Both the position numbers and the translations under genes were made by a program. Positions 35,839-50,200 of a stretch of DNA of 64,000 bases are shown one piece after another. The stretch is from assembly GCF_043290135.1 (NCBI RefSeq), contig NC_134702.1, positions 92,355,819 through 92,419,818 on the forward strand. The letters run 5' to 3'. The DNA is from Rhipicephalus microplus. Its lineage: Eukaryota; Arthropoda; Arachnida; Ixodida; Ixodidae. The notes under the pieces are model-generated. The model did no database searches, was not told the DNA's origin, and was given only the letters and a program-made list of their open reading frames with translations. How positions within the stretch are numbered: position 1 is the first letter of the stretch; the number at the start of each line of letters is the position of its first letter.

Positions 35839-38800
35839 CTGGAACCGATCAAATTAAATAGTGAGGCTCCCTCTCATTCTGAAGCAGAGCATAGGCTGCG
35901 AAATATGGAGTAGTAATGATATTTGGATGACACCACAAGGGTGTTTAACAAAGCACAACCAAAACATTGATGCAGGATAAGAACGAGAGATGCGTGCATT
36001 AGCCGCCAACTTTCAACGTGCGTATGCATTATGTTTGTTCTTCCTCTGGATGCCTGTAGTAGTTTTGCTACACCGAAAACCTCTGGGTGACAAACCAAGA
36101 GCCAGAATAGTTGCCCTGCTGGCCCTGCATCACTTGGCCAGTGTTTAGATCTTGTAGGGTTTCTGGTTGCGGCTAGCCTGAGAACCCCTCAGAGAAGAGA
36201 CAAACCAAGAAGTCTTTACTTGTTGAAGCCCCGGCTGCAACTGCCCGCAGACAGCGGCTAGGGCATGTCGCGAGTGCACCCGCGATCCTTGTCCTTCTCT
36301 TCTACGATCAGTGCTCTCGCGGCTACTCCTCCCATAATAATTAAGCTTTGCTCTGTCTTGTCCACTCCGCAAAAATAAAGTGCTACAAGCTTCCTTTGAC
36401 AAAGTGCCTCACTGCGGGGAAAGAAATGTAGAAAGTCAATGAGTTCACAATATTCACACCGCAGGCCAGGGCCTGAAAAACTTAATGTGTGGCAAGTTTT
36501 CAATCAAACATATGTCTCCAACTTTATTCTCAATGACTTGCAACTGCTGGCCCTCAGCAAATCACCTCACTGAGAATATGCAGAGAGTAATTCTTAAATT
36601 ATATGTCACATCAAAGTGAGCTAATCATGCTTATGATCACATTAGTGCTGTCTTTTTTAAACCTAAAGCATGAGAGACCGTTAGCCGTTTCAATGACACC
36701 ACATCAGTGATGCATCTTTATGTTTGCCACCCTCTCCACGTTGACATGACACAAAGCTTATGAGCTCCAAAAAAAGTTTCTCAATCTGCTGTATAGGTAT
36801 TTATAGATGCACAATTCTATCTTTTCCCTAACTTGATGCAAGCCCTTGTTCTTCAATTCAATTCAATTTTATTTCATCCCAAGGATGAAGGCAGGCTCGG
36901 GAGAAAAGTGATGTTTTGTCACTTGAGGAGAACCCGAGCCTCCCTAATACATGGCAAGCAACGTGGACATGGGTGAAGAAACATAGGCCATGAACATATA
37001 GGCAATGAACATAGGCCATGAGATGTTTGGTGCAGTACAAGTCGGAAGATGCACGTACAGTAATGCTATGTACAGAGACTAATATGCGTAAGTAGTTTCT
37101 TTCGGCACAAATTCCGAAGTACAACGCAAAATATGACAGAATACAAAATACTATATATATGACAACAATGCTATGAATAGAAATTGCGTGTACACACATA
37201 CACATACACATAAATATATACACATATATGTAGATACATATACACACATATATATGTGCATATACATACATATATATATATATACATATACACATATAGA
37301 TATATATATATACAGACAGTTCCATGAATGCCTGGACCACCATTTTCTCGATTTTCACGATAAAAGCACTTCCCTAATGTCACGTGCACTGCATTTCTCA
37401 AGGATTATTTTTGCCTCCAGTAATTTATTTATAACAAAGGAACACTAAAACACAACATTTGTCGCCCAAAATTTGTTCTACAGAATGGAAGGTTCCAGTG
37501 TTGTTGGTGACGAGTAGGGTACAGAATAGCATGCGTTTCCAGTACAAAGATATCTAAGAAGGCACGATTGTTATGAAAAAGAGATTGCTTATATCTTATT
37601 GCTAGGGAATACTCGTAAATTTTGTGAATTGGGAGAATATTATAGCACTGAAACAGTTCATCAGTGTGTGCATAGTAGTCGACATTTGCTATAAACCTGA
37701 TCGCTTTTTTTTGTAGTCTGTATATTTTACTTATGTTGGTTGCTGTCGTACTTGCCCATACCAAAAGACAATAATTTACATGCAACAAAAACAAGCTGTT
37801 ACAAAGTGTTAGTTTAACAGAAACTGGAAGAAAATGACGCATTCGTGCAAGTATGCCCACACATTTTGATAGGTTGGTAATTAGATTATTATTCTTCAAG
37901 TGTAGCTGCATGATCCTCTAAAATCACTGCTTCTGTGGCACCTTCAACCGTTGATGGAAGCGGCAGCTCGTTTGATTCTAAATACAAGACTAACCCAGAC
38001 TCAAACGAAGACAGCTTGCTGTATGATGAAGGGACTACTATGAATGCATCATATTCTGACCCCTGCAATATGATGATGAAACAGAAAAAAGCATGTACTG
38101 AGAAGAACGGCACTTTGTTTTTAGTAAGCTGTGCATTTTACTTCAGATGTGAAGCAGCTCTTTGACTAGTCTGTAATGCTGTCCGTTCGTACAAACGCGC
38201 CGAGTGCCGCAGGTGTTGGCGAGGTGCCAAGTAAGTCACGCTGCTACGCGTTGATGTCACTCTCTCCCTCACCTGACACAAGCTTGCTGTGGCGCCGGCA
38301 GCCGACGCCTCGTTTGTTCGCCCGCAAGACCTGCCGTGACCACCACTTGGTACACCGCCAAACTGTCGGTTCACACGCAATAAACCTGATGTGCGTCTAA
38401 CGTTTGCATTGAAACACGTCTATATGTGTCACATACAAGACCTACGCCAGCCATTGCTTCAAACTGATCTTCCAGCGCTCACCGCAGCACCCACGTTAGC
38501 GCCGTTCAACTCATAATGCCACCCGTGCGCAACGCTGCTGCTTCGCATCCTATTAGGGTTCCCTTCGAGGAGATGGTCCAAGTTTTTTTTTTATTATTAT
38601 CAGACAGAAAGGTGAAAGCACATCCACCGTCATTCCCATTTTTCACCTGCTGCATATCCAGAGATAAGTAGCTGTGTTTCTCTTATATTATCCGAGAAAA
38701 AAAAAAGGCACTGAGACTGCATAACTTCTAAAATAATTTGACACTGAAGGGGTTAAACAAATGAAGACAAGGATGTAGAGCAGTACACAATTATATTAAT

Positions 38801-41800
38801 GCACTATGGTGTGAAATTGTGTGAAATAGTTTCAACTAATGAATACATGTCACCAGCACAACCAAACTGCATTGAGATAGCCTCAGGGTTCACGTGTCAG
38901 CAAAAGCCCGTGAGACAATACATACTGATGCAATGAGCGAGCCACAGAATGCACATCGAAAAAGAAAAAGGCAAAATAATGCGATTTATCCATTAGTAAT
39001 ACCTTAGAGCTACAAATGAAAAAAGATTACTGGAAGCACACAAAGCTGAGTTGGATGCTACATATTGAACATCGTGCAACAATGGAAGCATCGTGCTATG
39101 GTTACCTGATATGAATGTGCTGACTTGTCAAGGCTTCATTTGATTATGAACAATCACCAGGGTAGGCAGCAGAACAGGTATTGCAAAAATAGATAAACGA
39201 ACCATGGCCGACTGCCAGTCACAGACTGCCCTGTGATACCATACGATGCTAACAGACAATGGAGGACAAGGAAATTAAACTAATCATTCTGTTTAGTTGT
39301 AATGCATAAATGATAAGCTGATGGGAAATGAACATAGACGGAAAAAGAGCTTACAGCCGGTGACAGCCAGACTTGCACCTATTGCGTCAAGCATGTGTTG
39401 CTCGACAGATTAGGCTTCAGTCCACACATTTAGGCACTGATGTTTTGCGTATAGCTCAGGAGTGCTAGTCTGCATCCATCTGTGCATAATCTCCCCTTGC
39501 ACACAATAAAAAGCTGCTACTCAGCAGATTAATGCATGACTGATAAAGTGCTCTGTCATGCAGCTGCGATGGCCCTGTGTGACTGACCGATTGATTGATT
39601 GGTTGATTTGTCAATTGACCAATCAATCGATTGAAGTAAAGTTTAAACTGGCTATGAAAGTGGAAAATATTTTTCAGGAGCAAAAAGAAAGGAAATACAA
39701 ATTCCAACTTAGGAACAAAAGAAAGACACTCATTCACAGCTACATGCAGACAGCTTGGCCCAAAACTGGCTATAGCTTGTTTAATTTACACTGAAAGAAG
39801 GAAACTCAAATATTTCATTCAAATGTTCCTAAACTTCACAGTCTGTTGAGGGACGACAAAGGGAATCACTCTGGAGTGGTTTGCACTACCATGGCTCTCC
39901 CAAAAGGTACACAAAATAGAAAAAAACATTTTGTCTGTATTAACAAATTACCCTTTTGTAATGCTGTGAATGTAGCTCCCACAACAAAAAGACCTTTGAC
40001 AGGTAAGAAAAGACAAAATAAAAATACAGATGACCTTCAAGTTCAAGTTAGCTGACAAAGATGTTACAAACAGCATCAGCTCGGGCCTGGATAATCATTA
40101 ACGTGGCAAGTTTTGGTAGCTTTTTTAGAGCCAACTCAGCCAAATTCCAAGAAACTCTTTGGAATCCATGGCATCACACTGGCGTAGCAGTATTTGGTTT
40201 TCAGCAGCAAAAGTTAATTGAATGAAACCTTGGAATTCGCTTTTCCACTTAATATTGAACATATAACAAAATGACAATAGGGTTCTCAAAGAAGACAATA
40301 GTTTACTAGCATCAACTGCTTCAGTGTTTCGCTTTAATGTGTGATCAAAGTAAGGTATACTAGTGTTTTTTTAGTTTACTCTCACGTGGTTGCAGCAAGT
40401 GGAAATTCAACTCGCTTCTTCGAATTTGGTAGCACAACTTCACAGTTAGTGAGCCAGTGCAGTGGGAGGGAGAATTGAACAAACAAAAAGAAGACTATGT
40501 GTAGTTATGTGACGATGTGGGCGGGACGTGTCACCACTGTCACAGGATGACAAATTTGTTACCGAGTCAAGCCACAGGTTCGAGACCATGACCGCAACAC
40601 ATAGACCGCAGGAAACAAACGTTAACACTCCTTTCTCAGGGCCAGATGACAATCTTATGCAGAGATGCAAGTTGTCACTATGACCCGGGTAAGTGGTCAA
40701 TATGTACATGGATCTGTCTTTTGTGCACAAGCAAGGAAGTGAAACCCTCAAAAATGCCTGGCCCATTTAAATCTTATATGCATCTTTTTTTGTGATGATA
40801 ACAGAGACCAGAATTTTCAAATTTCCTCTACTCTAATGGCAATGTCCTGAAGTGACAGAGACGTGGTGCAATGAAATTTCGTTGCTAAGGGCGCTAGTCC
40901 GCACAAGTAGTTGCACAAGACAGGGATGTGGCGAAACGCATGTTCACAGAAGCAAGTATGTGTGCCAATCAACCAAAGAAAGCAGCCCAGTGACAGTGAG
41001 AGATGCATTGGCCAGTACTACGGGATAATTGAATGTGCTAAACAGGTATTCCTTATAGGTTTATGCAAGTATTGAGTTGTCATAATCAATTGCATTTTAA
41101 GGACCACTGGCCCAAATCATGAAAGAAGCATGGAAGCATCACATTTGTAACATCATGCATGAGTGTAGTGTACTTGTATATAGTCTATTTATTGTCTCGG
41201 CATGTTTGAAAACAGGAGGCACGGGCAATACCAACAAATAAGCTTTGTTGTGCCATGTCCAGTTGTAAAGAAAGAAACCTGCCACACTATTTCAGAGACT
41301 TCTGCACAGAAAGTGCAACCAGTGCAAGGATGTCTCACTTTCGAGAATTATTTCTGAAAATGCAACGTGCATGCAGAATGCATGACGTTTGTGACATCGC
41401 TCGGGCTCAGCCACGGCTGTGTATAGTATACAAAATTGATTACACTTAGTTTAATTAAGGGGCAGGAATTCGTTGATTGACAAACTACTTGCCTGTTCAG
41501 CATCAGCATCCAGGGCGGATGTAGCCTCGTCCAAGACTAGAATAGGGGGCCTGCGTACAAATGCTCGCGCGAGCGCAACTCGCTGCTTCTGTCCTTCCGA
41601 AAGCTGAGCCATGCCCGAGGTACACAAGGGTGTATCGTACCCCTGAAAAAAAGAAAAAATGTAAATTCTCGAATGAACACCTGGTCGTGGATCAGACTTT
41701 ATTGCAAAATAAATCAAGGACAAATGATTATCCCACCACTCAGAACTTCAATTTATTAAGACTGTCTTAAGAAATGCCCGACATGAACATGCAAGAAAAT

Positions 41801-44224
41801 ATCACTGAGTTGTTTTTGGACGTGTTCACATCAGGAATTACAATGACATCAGTTCCAAGTCAAGCGAAGGCTTCAGTTAAAGGTTAATTCCTGAATGTGA
41901 GGTTTAAGGAGCAGGCTTGTGGTGCAGTTGACACCACATGCTCTGTCTTGACACTGACAGATGAAGTCAGAGCTACAAAAATATTTCTGTTGTCATAGTT
42001 ATTCACTTCTTTATTTATTCTCTGCCAAAACATTGGATTGCCTACTACAGAAATCTTTGTGTACAATCAGGAGATAGAAAATGTAGTAGCTAGTACTAAT
42101 CTTATCTATCATCTAAGCTGAAAAGGTAAATTACAGCGCTTAACATCACTTTAACAATGTTAAACATGTCTTAACAATGTTTAACAATGTGTCCCTTTAA
42201 ATAACGTCAACGCTGTATCACAAGAGCGCTGCTGCCGTGCCAAGGTGCACCCACCAGGGGTAGCTGGCTGACGAAATCGTGCAGACGTGCCATGCGGGAA
42301 GCCTCCTCCAGCTCTTCCTGGCTAGGTACGCCGGAAGAAGGGTCGAGGCCATATACCACGTTCTCTCCAAGCGTGCGGTCCATCAGGCACAGCCGCGGTT
42401 CACAGGCCACTATGCACTGCCGCAGGTATCCCACGTTTATTGCACGCACGTCCACTCCGTCCAAGTACTGCGCGAAATCACAATAAAGCCAGGGATCAAC
42501 AATTGCAAATGGTAAAGTTCAAGGTAACAAGGCAGCTCCCAGAAATGCGCCAAAGTCTACTTGGTGTCAATGTTGACAGAGCTTGTGTTAGCGGAAGTTG
42601 AGTTTACTTTAAGAAGCCCACAGGATCTGTGAAAACTAACAGGTAGTCAAAATGGTGCTAACGTAGTTCGCACTAAAGTGCATCTATTCGCTCAACTTAC
42701 AAGCCCATTTATCATCAACCTCCAAGCCTTTGTTCTTCCCAGGATCTTTTAAAAAAACATAAGTTAATATGATCGCCCTTATACTGAAAAATCCCATGTG
42801 CTGCTTTTACCTTTACATTTCAAAGATTCAACTTGCACAGCGCACATCAAAACAAAGATAACTGTAAAATATGAGGGTGCGATACATGCGAGTTAGAGGT
42901 ACGACTTCACAGCAGTGCAGTGTGCATTGCTGTGAAGCTAGACAACATTTAGCACACATCAGCCGTAATTGCAAGGAAGATGGAGCGCACATAACAATAT
43001 TACTTCTGAGGTTTTTGCTAGTATAAACAGTTATGAAACTTCCCTTTAAAAAATTGTTAGTATTGTTGTATTAGATTAGTTACGTGGGTCATACGCACAG
43101 CCAGCAGCTTTTTTTTCCAGGGGCATGCTAAGATTCGAATACTAAAGTGGCAGAAGCTAACAGAATTGAATATAAAATGCTTTTCAGAGAGTATCCAAAG
43201 ATTTAACAACCATTTTTGCAAGTAATGTAAAGTTACATTCATAGCCTAGCAATTGTAATTTTATCATTAAAAGCACCAATATAGCACAAGGAGCAGATAA
43301 GCTCTTTGAATGCACAGAATACAACTATCATTCACAGTCCCTTCGCAAAAACTTCAAATGACAGTTAAATAATCCACAATACGTGGCTCCCTGGGCAATG
43401 TAACCTGCCCTACGTAGGTTCTCATGATTAATGCTCAAACCATAACCTCAATAATACAATTTGTCATACTTTTGCACCAACCTTGCGCTTACCTCAGTGC
43501 AAATGACGCCTTGAAATATTTGTAAACTATTTGAAAAGTACTTGACGACATATCGAGCGCTAACAAACAGGGATGTGACAGAGACGAAAACACAACGCGC
43601 CATAGGCATATCAGCTGGGGGGGCAAGGCGGGCACGAGTCCCCCTATTGAGAAATGTTAGGGGGGGGGGGGCTGAACCCCCCCAATTTTGATAGTGGTGA
43701 CACTTGCTGCACGCTGGGGAAACAAACAAGTAAGGTGAAGTTTTCTGTCACAACAATAATCACTCAATTATGTGCTTACGGGAGAATGAATATATACGAG
43801 GCAATGTTACAACATAATGAAAATTTGCCAACATTCCCGCTAGGATGATTTTCCTTGTGGGATTTTTGAGGTGCGGGTCGCGTATGCAACACGTCTTGTG
43901 CTGTAGAGTTGTAGAGCAGGCAAGCGCCGCACAGCGGCCCTATAATACTACATCACTTGTTCATGCTTTTATTCTGCTGTGACTTATTGATGAAGTTGCG
44001 GTGGGAATGAGCAAACTCTTTAAAGACCGGTCAAAGCATTTGCTGCTTCCTAAAAATAATTTTCTTTTAAAAAATATATCGTCACCGCTCCTCTGTCAAA
44101 ACTGTTAGGAGCCGGTGAGTGTGACAAATCGTTTCGGACGTGGAAATCGAGCTAAGGGCGCCATTCCTCAGCATGCAAATTCATATCAAAGTGCGAGCGT
44201 GTAGATGAAGTGTGTGTGTGTGTA

Positions 44225-44258
<34 letters not shown>

Positions 44259-47200
44259 CTTGGCAAACGAAGAGTTGGTACACCACTGCAATGTGCTCTT
44301 TAACGTTTCTGTCAGTGCTCAATATGTTGTTGAGTTCCGTTTACCAACACACCCAAAAAATGGTATGTATTTGAAAAGTGTCCTTATATACTAACAGTGC
44401 TTATTCAATTTGAGTAGCGAATCAAATAGGATATCAAAAAATAGGAATAGGGTAGCAGGACAATTCGATATTATAAATTTTCAAATACTTGCACTCCACA
44501 GTTTACGATATGAAAATGAAACTCAATTTAAGACGTATAATGCCCCAAAGCAACTCCCAGTTGATGAGAGACATCTCAGTGGAGAATTCCAGAATAAATC
44601 CAGCCCTGACGAGTTGTTCCGCATACCACTCAATCTAGCGGGTTCACAGAGTGCCTCCACCAAATGCGGCCGCCACATTTGGGACTCGAACTTGTAAATT
44701 CGCGGCCTGTGCGCAATGTATCAGCCACAGAGACACCGAAACATCTGCGCCCAGCTGAGAGAGGAGGGGCTCACCACTTGCCCACACTGGGGGTCGTAGA
44801 AACGCAGAAGAATGTCAACCACGGTAGACTTGCCGCAGCCGCTGGCCCCTACCAGCGCCAACATCTCTCCGGGGCTTAGCTCGAGGTCAAGCCCTTGGAG
44901 CACCGTGACCTGTGGTCGGCTCGGATAGGCAAAAGTGACCCCCTTGAGGGACAGCCGGCTGCTCACTTCCTGCGGAAAGTTTCACACAAATAAGTAGGCA
45001 AGCTAATAAATACGCATAATTTGGCTGATTCACACACTCCTCGACGTGGAAAGTCATACCGCTGCATCAAAACTGAAAGTGCCACTGTGCACGCTGTTCC
45101 AGAGTTATATAGAAGACTTGATATGTGCAGAATGGTGTTTATCCAGCTCGAAATATTGAAGAGATTCAAATGGTGTAGTGAATGTATTGCAGATTAAAGT
45201 ATACAAACACAAACATAATACAGTATTTTATTAGGTGCTCCATTCTCGTATTACATGATGTCTACAGCTGACTGAGACTATCATAAAATAAAGCTAGATG
45301 CACTTAAAGACACCATTTTCAGATACTAGAGCCTGGGAAATCATCAGCATACATACACTTATTAAACTGGCCCATTAGTAGCTTTTAATGCTAGCAAAGT
45401 CTAGAGAGTGAAGAGAAGCTTGTCCTTAACTCCAACACAGCACCAATGTATAAATTCTATTAGTTTCAATTCAATCCGAAAGGGAAGTTCCCTTTTTTGT
45501 GTGTGTGCAGAATGTTTGAGAAAAAATAAGACAGACAGGACGTCGTTTCTCAAATGTTCTGCCCACAAAAAAAGGAATTTCTTTTTAGAATGCAATACCA
45601 ACCAGCCCAAGTAGCCTCTCTGTTTTCATTCAATTATTCTTGCGTACAAAGCTCCAGCACAGTTAGATTAAAGGGACACTGAAACGGTTTTGGCGATTTT
45701 GTACAAACACATTGGGCCAGTAGACCAAGTCTCAAGGATTATTTAAAGATCAATTTGAGCTCTCTGTGTAAACTGTGTAACTTATTATGCCTTAATCTGG
45801 GAATCACTGCAGATCATTGCGACTTAGCAAAACACGTTTTTAACCACCCATTCACAGAGCAACATACTCTGGCCACTTGGCGAGGCCAGAGCACGTCAGC
45901 AGCCACATCACTGTGGCTGCTGATCTGAATGGCTGTAGAATGCGCGGAAGTAAGATCGGCTGGTGGGGTGGCGGCACCTCTATGTTGCCAGACAGCATGC
46001 GGGCCATGTCATGGCCTCCGAGACTGCGTGCAACCTGTCAGTGTGCCATCTCTGAAGTTTAGACTGGTAAAAGCTCTAATTGTCGAACACACTCATGAGA
46101 GCTCAGTGATCGCCAGCGATGCCAGCGTTCCTCATTAGTTGAGGAGGCCAGGCAGAGGTGAGGACGAGGGTATGATATAATTGTCCGTAGTGGCCTTGGT
46201 ACATGGCGTGTCACTAAATTTGTAGTGCATGTGCTTTGATGATGCTCTAGCCTAAACGCTGACAAAACTTCAAAAAAAACAATTCAGGGTCCCTTTAACC
46301 GAAGAGCAGTGGGAAGTCAAGCTGTCAGGCACAGACCTCAAGAAACGCCCAGCCTGGCTGAACAGGCATGAGAGATGGCAAAGGCATGCGACCTCTGGGA
46401 ATAAGGAGGTTGCACACCTTGGGTGCACAGTGTGCTGCCTCACAATAAGCATTTAATCTCTCTCTCTTACTGTGCACGTGTGCTATGTGTTGAACTCAAG
46501 CAATGGCGCTGAGCCGTGCTCTCCATTAGGGCTGCAGAAGTCGCGCCTTTTCCTTTCCTGAAGCTCTCTCTCTCTCTCTCAAGCAAAAATGCAGACAACT
46601 TACAGGCCTCATGCCACCATCAGAGTAGCCATCAATTTCAGTCTCCGCTTCGAGAAGATTGAAGACTAGACCGGCAGACAGCCTAGCCCTAAGGTAGTCG
46701 GGCAACATGGAGGTCCACTGGCCCACAGACACCGCACTGAATGCCATTGTGAAGAACACCCTGGGCCATGGAGATTGTTCACATTGTAAGAAGCTTCAGA
46801 TGACTAAGCAATAACGTATTTTCTCTAGTATAACCCCCCAAAGATATAGAGAAAATTTGGAGTTAAGGTCAGGGTGAGAGTTACACACAAATTTCAGGGG
46901 TGCAATATGGCTTCATAGCACTACCTTAGAGTAATGCAAAAAAAGTGACTTTACGTCAATATGATTTATTTTTATCTCTACGATGCCTTGTTGTTTGGCG
47001 TGCACATTAAGGGATGGGTTTTTAGCGTAAAAAACAGTATAAGGTTATGGCAGGATGAAATAGCTATGTCACCTTTCTCTTCAGCTAAATAAAGTCAAAA
47101 CCACAGCAGAATATGGAATTAGCTTCAATGTAATCAAATTCATTTACAGAGATCCAAGCTTGATTGATTGATATGTGGGGTTTAACGTCCCAAAACCACC

Positions 47201-50200
47201 ATATGATTATGAGAGACGCCGTAGTGGAGGGCTCCGGAAATTTTGACCTCTTGGTGTTCTTTAACGTGCGCCCAAATCCAAGCTAGACAGTCCAAACATT
47301 TGAGCTACTAGTTTTATCATCTAGGGCATGAACTAATTAAAGTGTCACAAACAATTGCATACTCATGCTGAATGTGCTTAAAGGGGTCGTGAAACGTTTT
47401 CAAAAAAGTTTCAACTACGTGTGTATTCAAAATCTTGGCTGTCCATTTAATACTATACCTCATCTCTTTGATCATCTGGACTCTCTGAATAACTAAAGAA
47501 GTGCAATCTCGTTTTCCCAACTCATGTTCACGTCAACTGTGCAGCTGACGTCACTTTAGACAGCCAATGGAAAGTCTCTGTCGTCCACAAAACATGGCGA
47601 GGCAGCGATGTTTTTGAGCCTTAGTTGATCATGGTTTGTAGCGTCATACTGTTTCTATTACGGCGCCACGGACACACAGCATAGGATGGCCGACCTTCGC
47701 GAACTACAGCGTCGTCTGCTAGAGCAGTGGTTCTCAAATGGGGGTCCGCAGACCCTAGGGGTTCCGCGAAGCCATTTATATGATCCGCAAAACCCTCACC
47801 CGCATTTTTCTTTAAGCGTGACTGTGCCACGTATTGATTAATTGCCCAAAGTTTAGTGATGTGGCACGTTTGCTTGGTGTTCTTGGTAGCAATTAAAGGT
47901 AGGCTTGTGCGAATATTCGAACGAATAGTAGAGTATTCGAATTCGCTTCGATTCAAATTTAAATTATTGAAAATTTCGTAGTATTTGTAATGAACGAATA
48001 GGTGTATGTTAATCCGCATATACCGGTTTGTAAAGGTAGTTTTGCTGCAGTGTTGGAGTGCTAAGCCGTGAAAGCAGCCATCCAGGGAAAATAGCCCCCC
48101 CCCCCCCCCCCGGCAAATTTATAGGGGCCCTGTCACACTTTTTGAGCGTGGTCAGAAAACACTCCCGATCGGTAGTCGAGGCTCCCGAGAACACGTGAGC
48201 CAAATATTATAGCGCAGCACGCGCCCTGCGATTCACAGTAAATTCTCAAAGCCAGCTGGAAATCGCCCTCTTCTTTCGGCAAATGGCACCACAAGCTCCA
48301 AAATCACTCGCCATAGCTATTGCATCAGCCGTTGGCCGATTTGAACGTGGCGCGCTCGGTCGTCACATTTTATGAAAAAAAAAAAAAAAAAGAGGTGCTC
48401 AAGGTTACGAGGTGCGTGTGACGTATTTTCTTTCGCCGTGCCATACCTCCCTGCTTAGTTTCTAGCTATTTCATCGAGACAAAAAGAGAGAATTGAATTG
48501 CAGCGTGCGACTAATTTTCGGAACTTCGCCGCTCGTACTGGACTGTTTCTAAAAATTTTGCAGCGGTAAATTTGCGAGGCAACAAGCTTCTTTACTGGCT
48601 CCATGGCTACTTGAAAAAGTGTTGCAGGGCCCCTTTAAAGGAACATGTTACCCTCAAATCAATTCATCATTTTATTAAGCCTATGTAATATTTGTTTGAA
48701 CATTCAAAGTGTTCGAATATTCACGCAAGTATGCAACAAAGCTTACAATGAGTGCTATGAATAAACAAACAGCTCGTGTACTACCACTTACCTGTAAACA
48801 TTGGTGGCTTCCATCTCGCCCCTTGTAACCAGGAAGGCACCCAGACGAAAGGCACAGCCATACACAAGGAACATAACTCCTTGTGAAAAGGCAAAGGCAA
48901 GCGCAAAGAGGATGCTCCGTTTTTGCGATTCTCTGCAGACAAAAGTAACAGTATTTTCATGGTACAACATGTGCATGCTTCTAGTTCAAGCATAGCCTCA
49001 ACAAGGCGTAGCTTACACAGTTTCTATGACCACCACTAATTACAATGTCAGCAATGAAACAAGTTGACTGCATACTTTAAAAAGGTGCACTTTGGCAAGA
49101 GCCAGCTGATAATAAATGTTTCGATCGAACAACTTACCCATTTAGCTGATGTATGCAGGAACACTAGCACCTATCTATATGTACATTTTATGTTTAAATG
49201 CCATTGTTTTCATGTGTATTAGCTGAGAACCGCGACTTATACAACCAAGACATTATCATCTGAATGTCTGCTGACTATGTACTTCCTTGGGAGGTCTTCA
49301 ATATTCCTAGTTGCTCGCTTGAGCATGACACGGTATGAAATGCTATTAATGATTCTGTTTCACAATTCGCAAGTGCGCTTCTCTGCACTGCTTATTTTAA
49401 CAAGTAATGGTGGCACTTGTCGTGCTTTAAGCGGAGACGTGGTTTTAGTTGAACCACGTCTAGTTCTAGTTAAACCTCTCTTGATATGAACGTACATATC
49501 AAGAGAGGCGACGCAGCATTTTCCACGCCATTGCGTAAGCAAACCGTGATTGAACAGGCTATTTGAACTAAATGACAAGCCGCCGTTAGTTGCTGAAACT
49601 GCATAGGAGGAAAGCTAACTTTACAATTTTGAAAAGGGTCTACATGCCGAGCTTAATTTTTAGCAGACAAGATCTTATCTGTACACTTTGGGTTCTGTTC
49701 CAACTCCTAATGGAAGTCTGAATAAATAAAAAGCCAAGAGAGAAAAGAAACAAGAAAGATTGCTCATAATGAACTTTAAAAGATAACTACATACTCGAAA
49801 GCAACACCTATAACTATCTATTCACTGACAATATAATCTCCAGTGCTGTAACTGAGAGTCGGAAAATCCACTCACAACATAATCACCAGTGCTGTAACTG
49901 AGAGTCAGAAAACAAACCATGCTAATGCCAAAGTTAACTTTAACTTTGCTAGGTTTGAATAAAATGAATGCTCTACATAGTTCTTCCAGTTAGTATGGCA
50001 GTCTGGCTTCAAGCATATTTCACCTCAGGACATGTCTCACGAAGAAAAATAGGGTGGTCTGACTAAGAAATATGCAGGTCTAAACTGGAGGCAGCATGGC
50101 AGCAGCCACAGCTCAAGAACAGCTGCATAGGCATTTGCAGCTGGCATAAACAGGCCGTTGTCATTGCAGATGATGATGGGATAATGATGATGTTAATAAA

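Noticed and set aside
36858..37448. Tyr/Ile/His-rich open frames on both strands
   Set aside because: They translate the CATA/TA microsatellite inside a LINE 3' UTR.
38742..38757. Possible solo piggyBac terminus ACACTGAAGGGGTTAA
   Set aside because: No matching left end within reach, so an element cannot be delimited; kept only as a remark.
44210..44394. Small open frame beginning in an AT/GT repeat
   Set aside because: Starts in a microsatellite and has no homology pattern or splice context.
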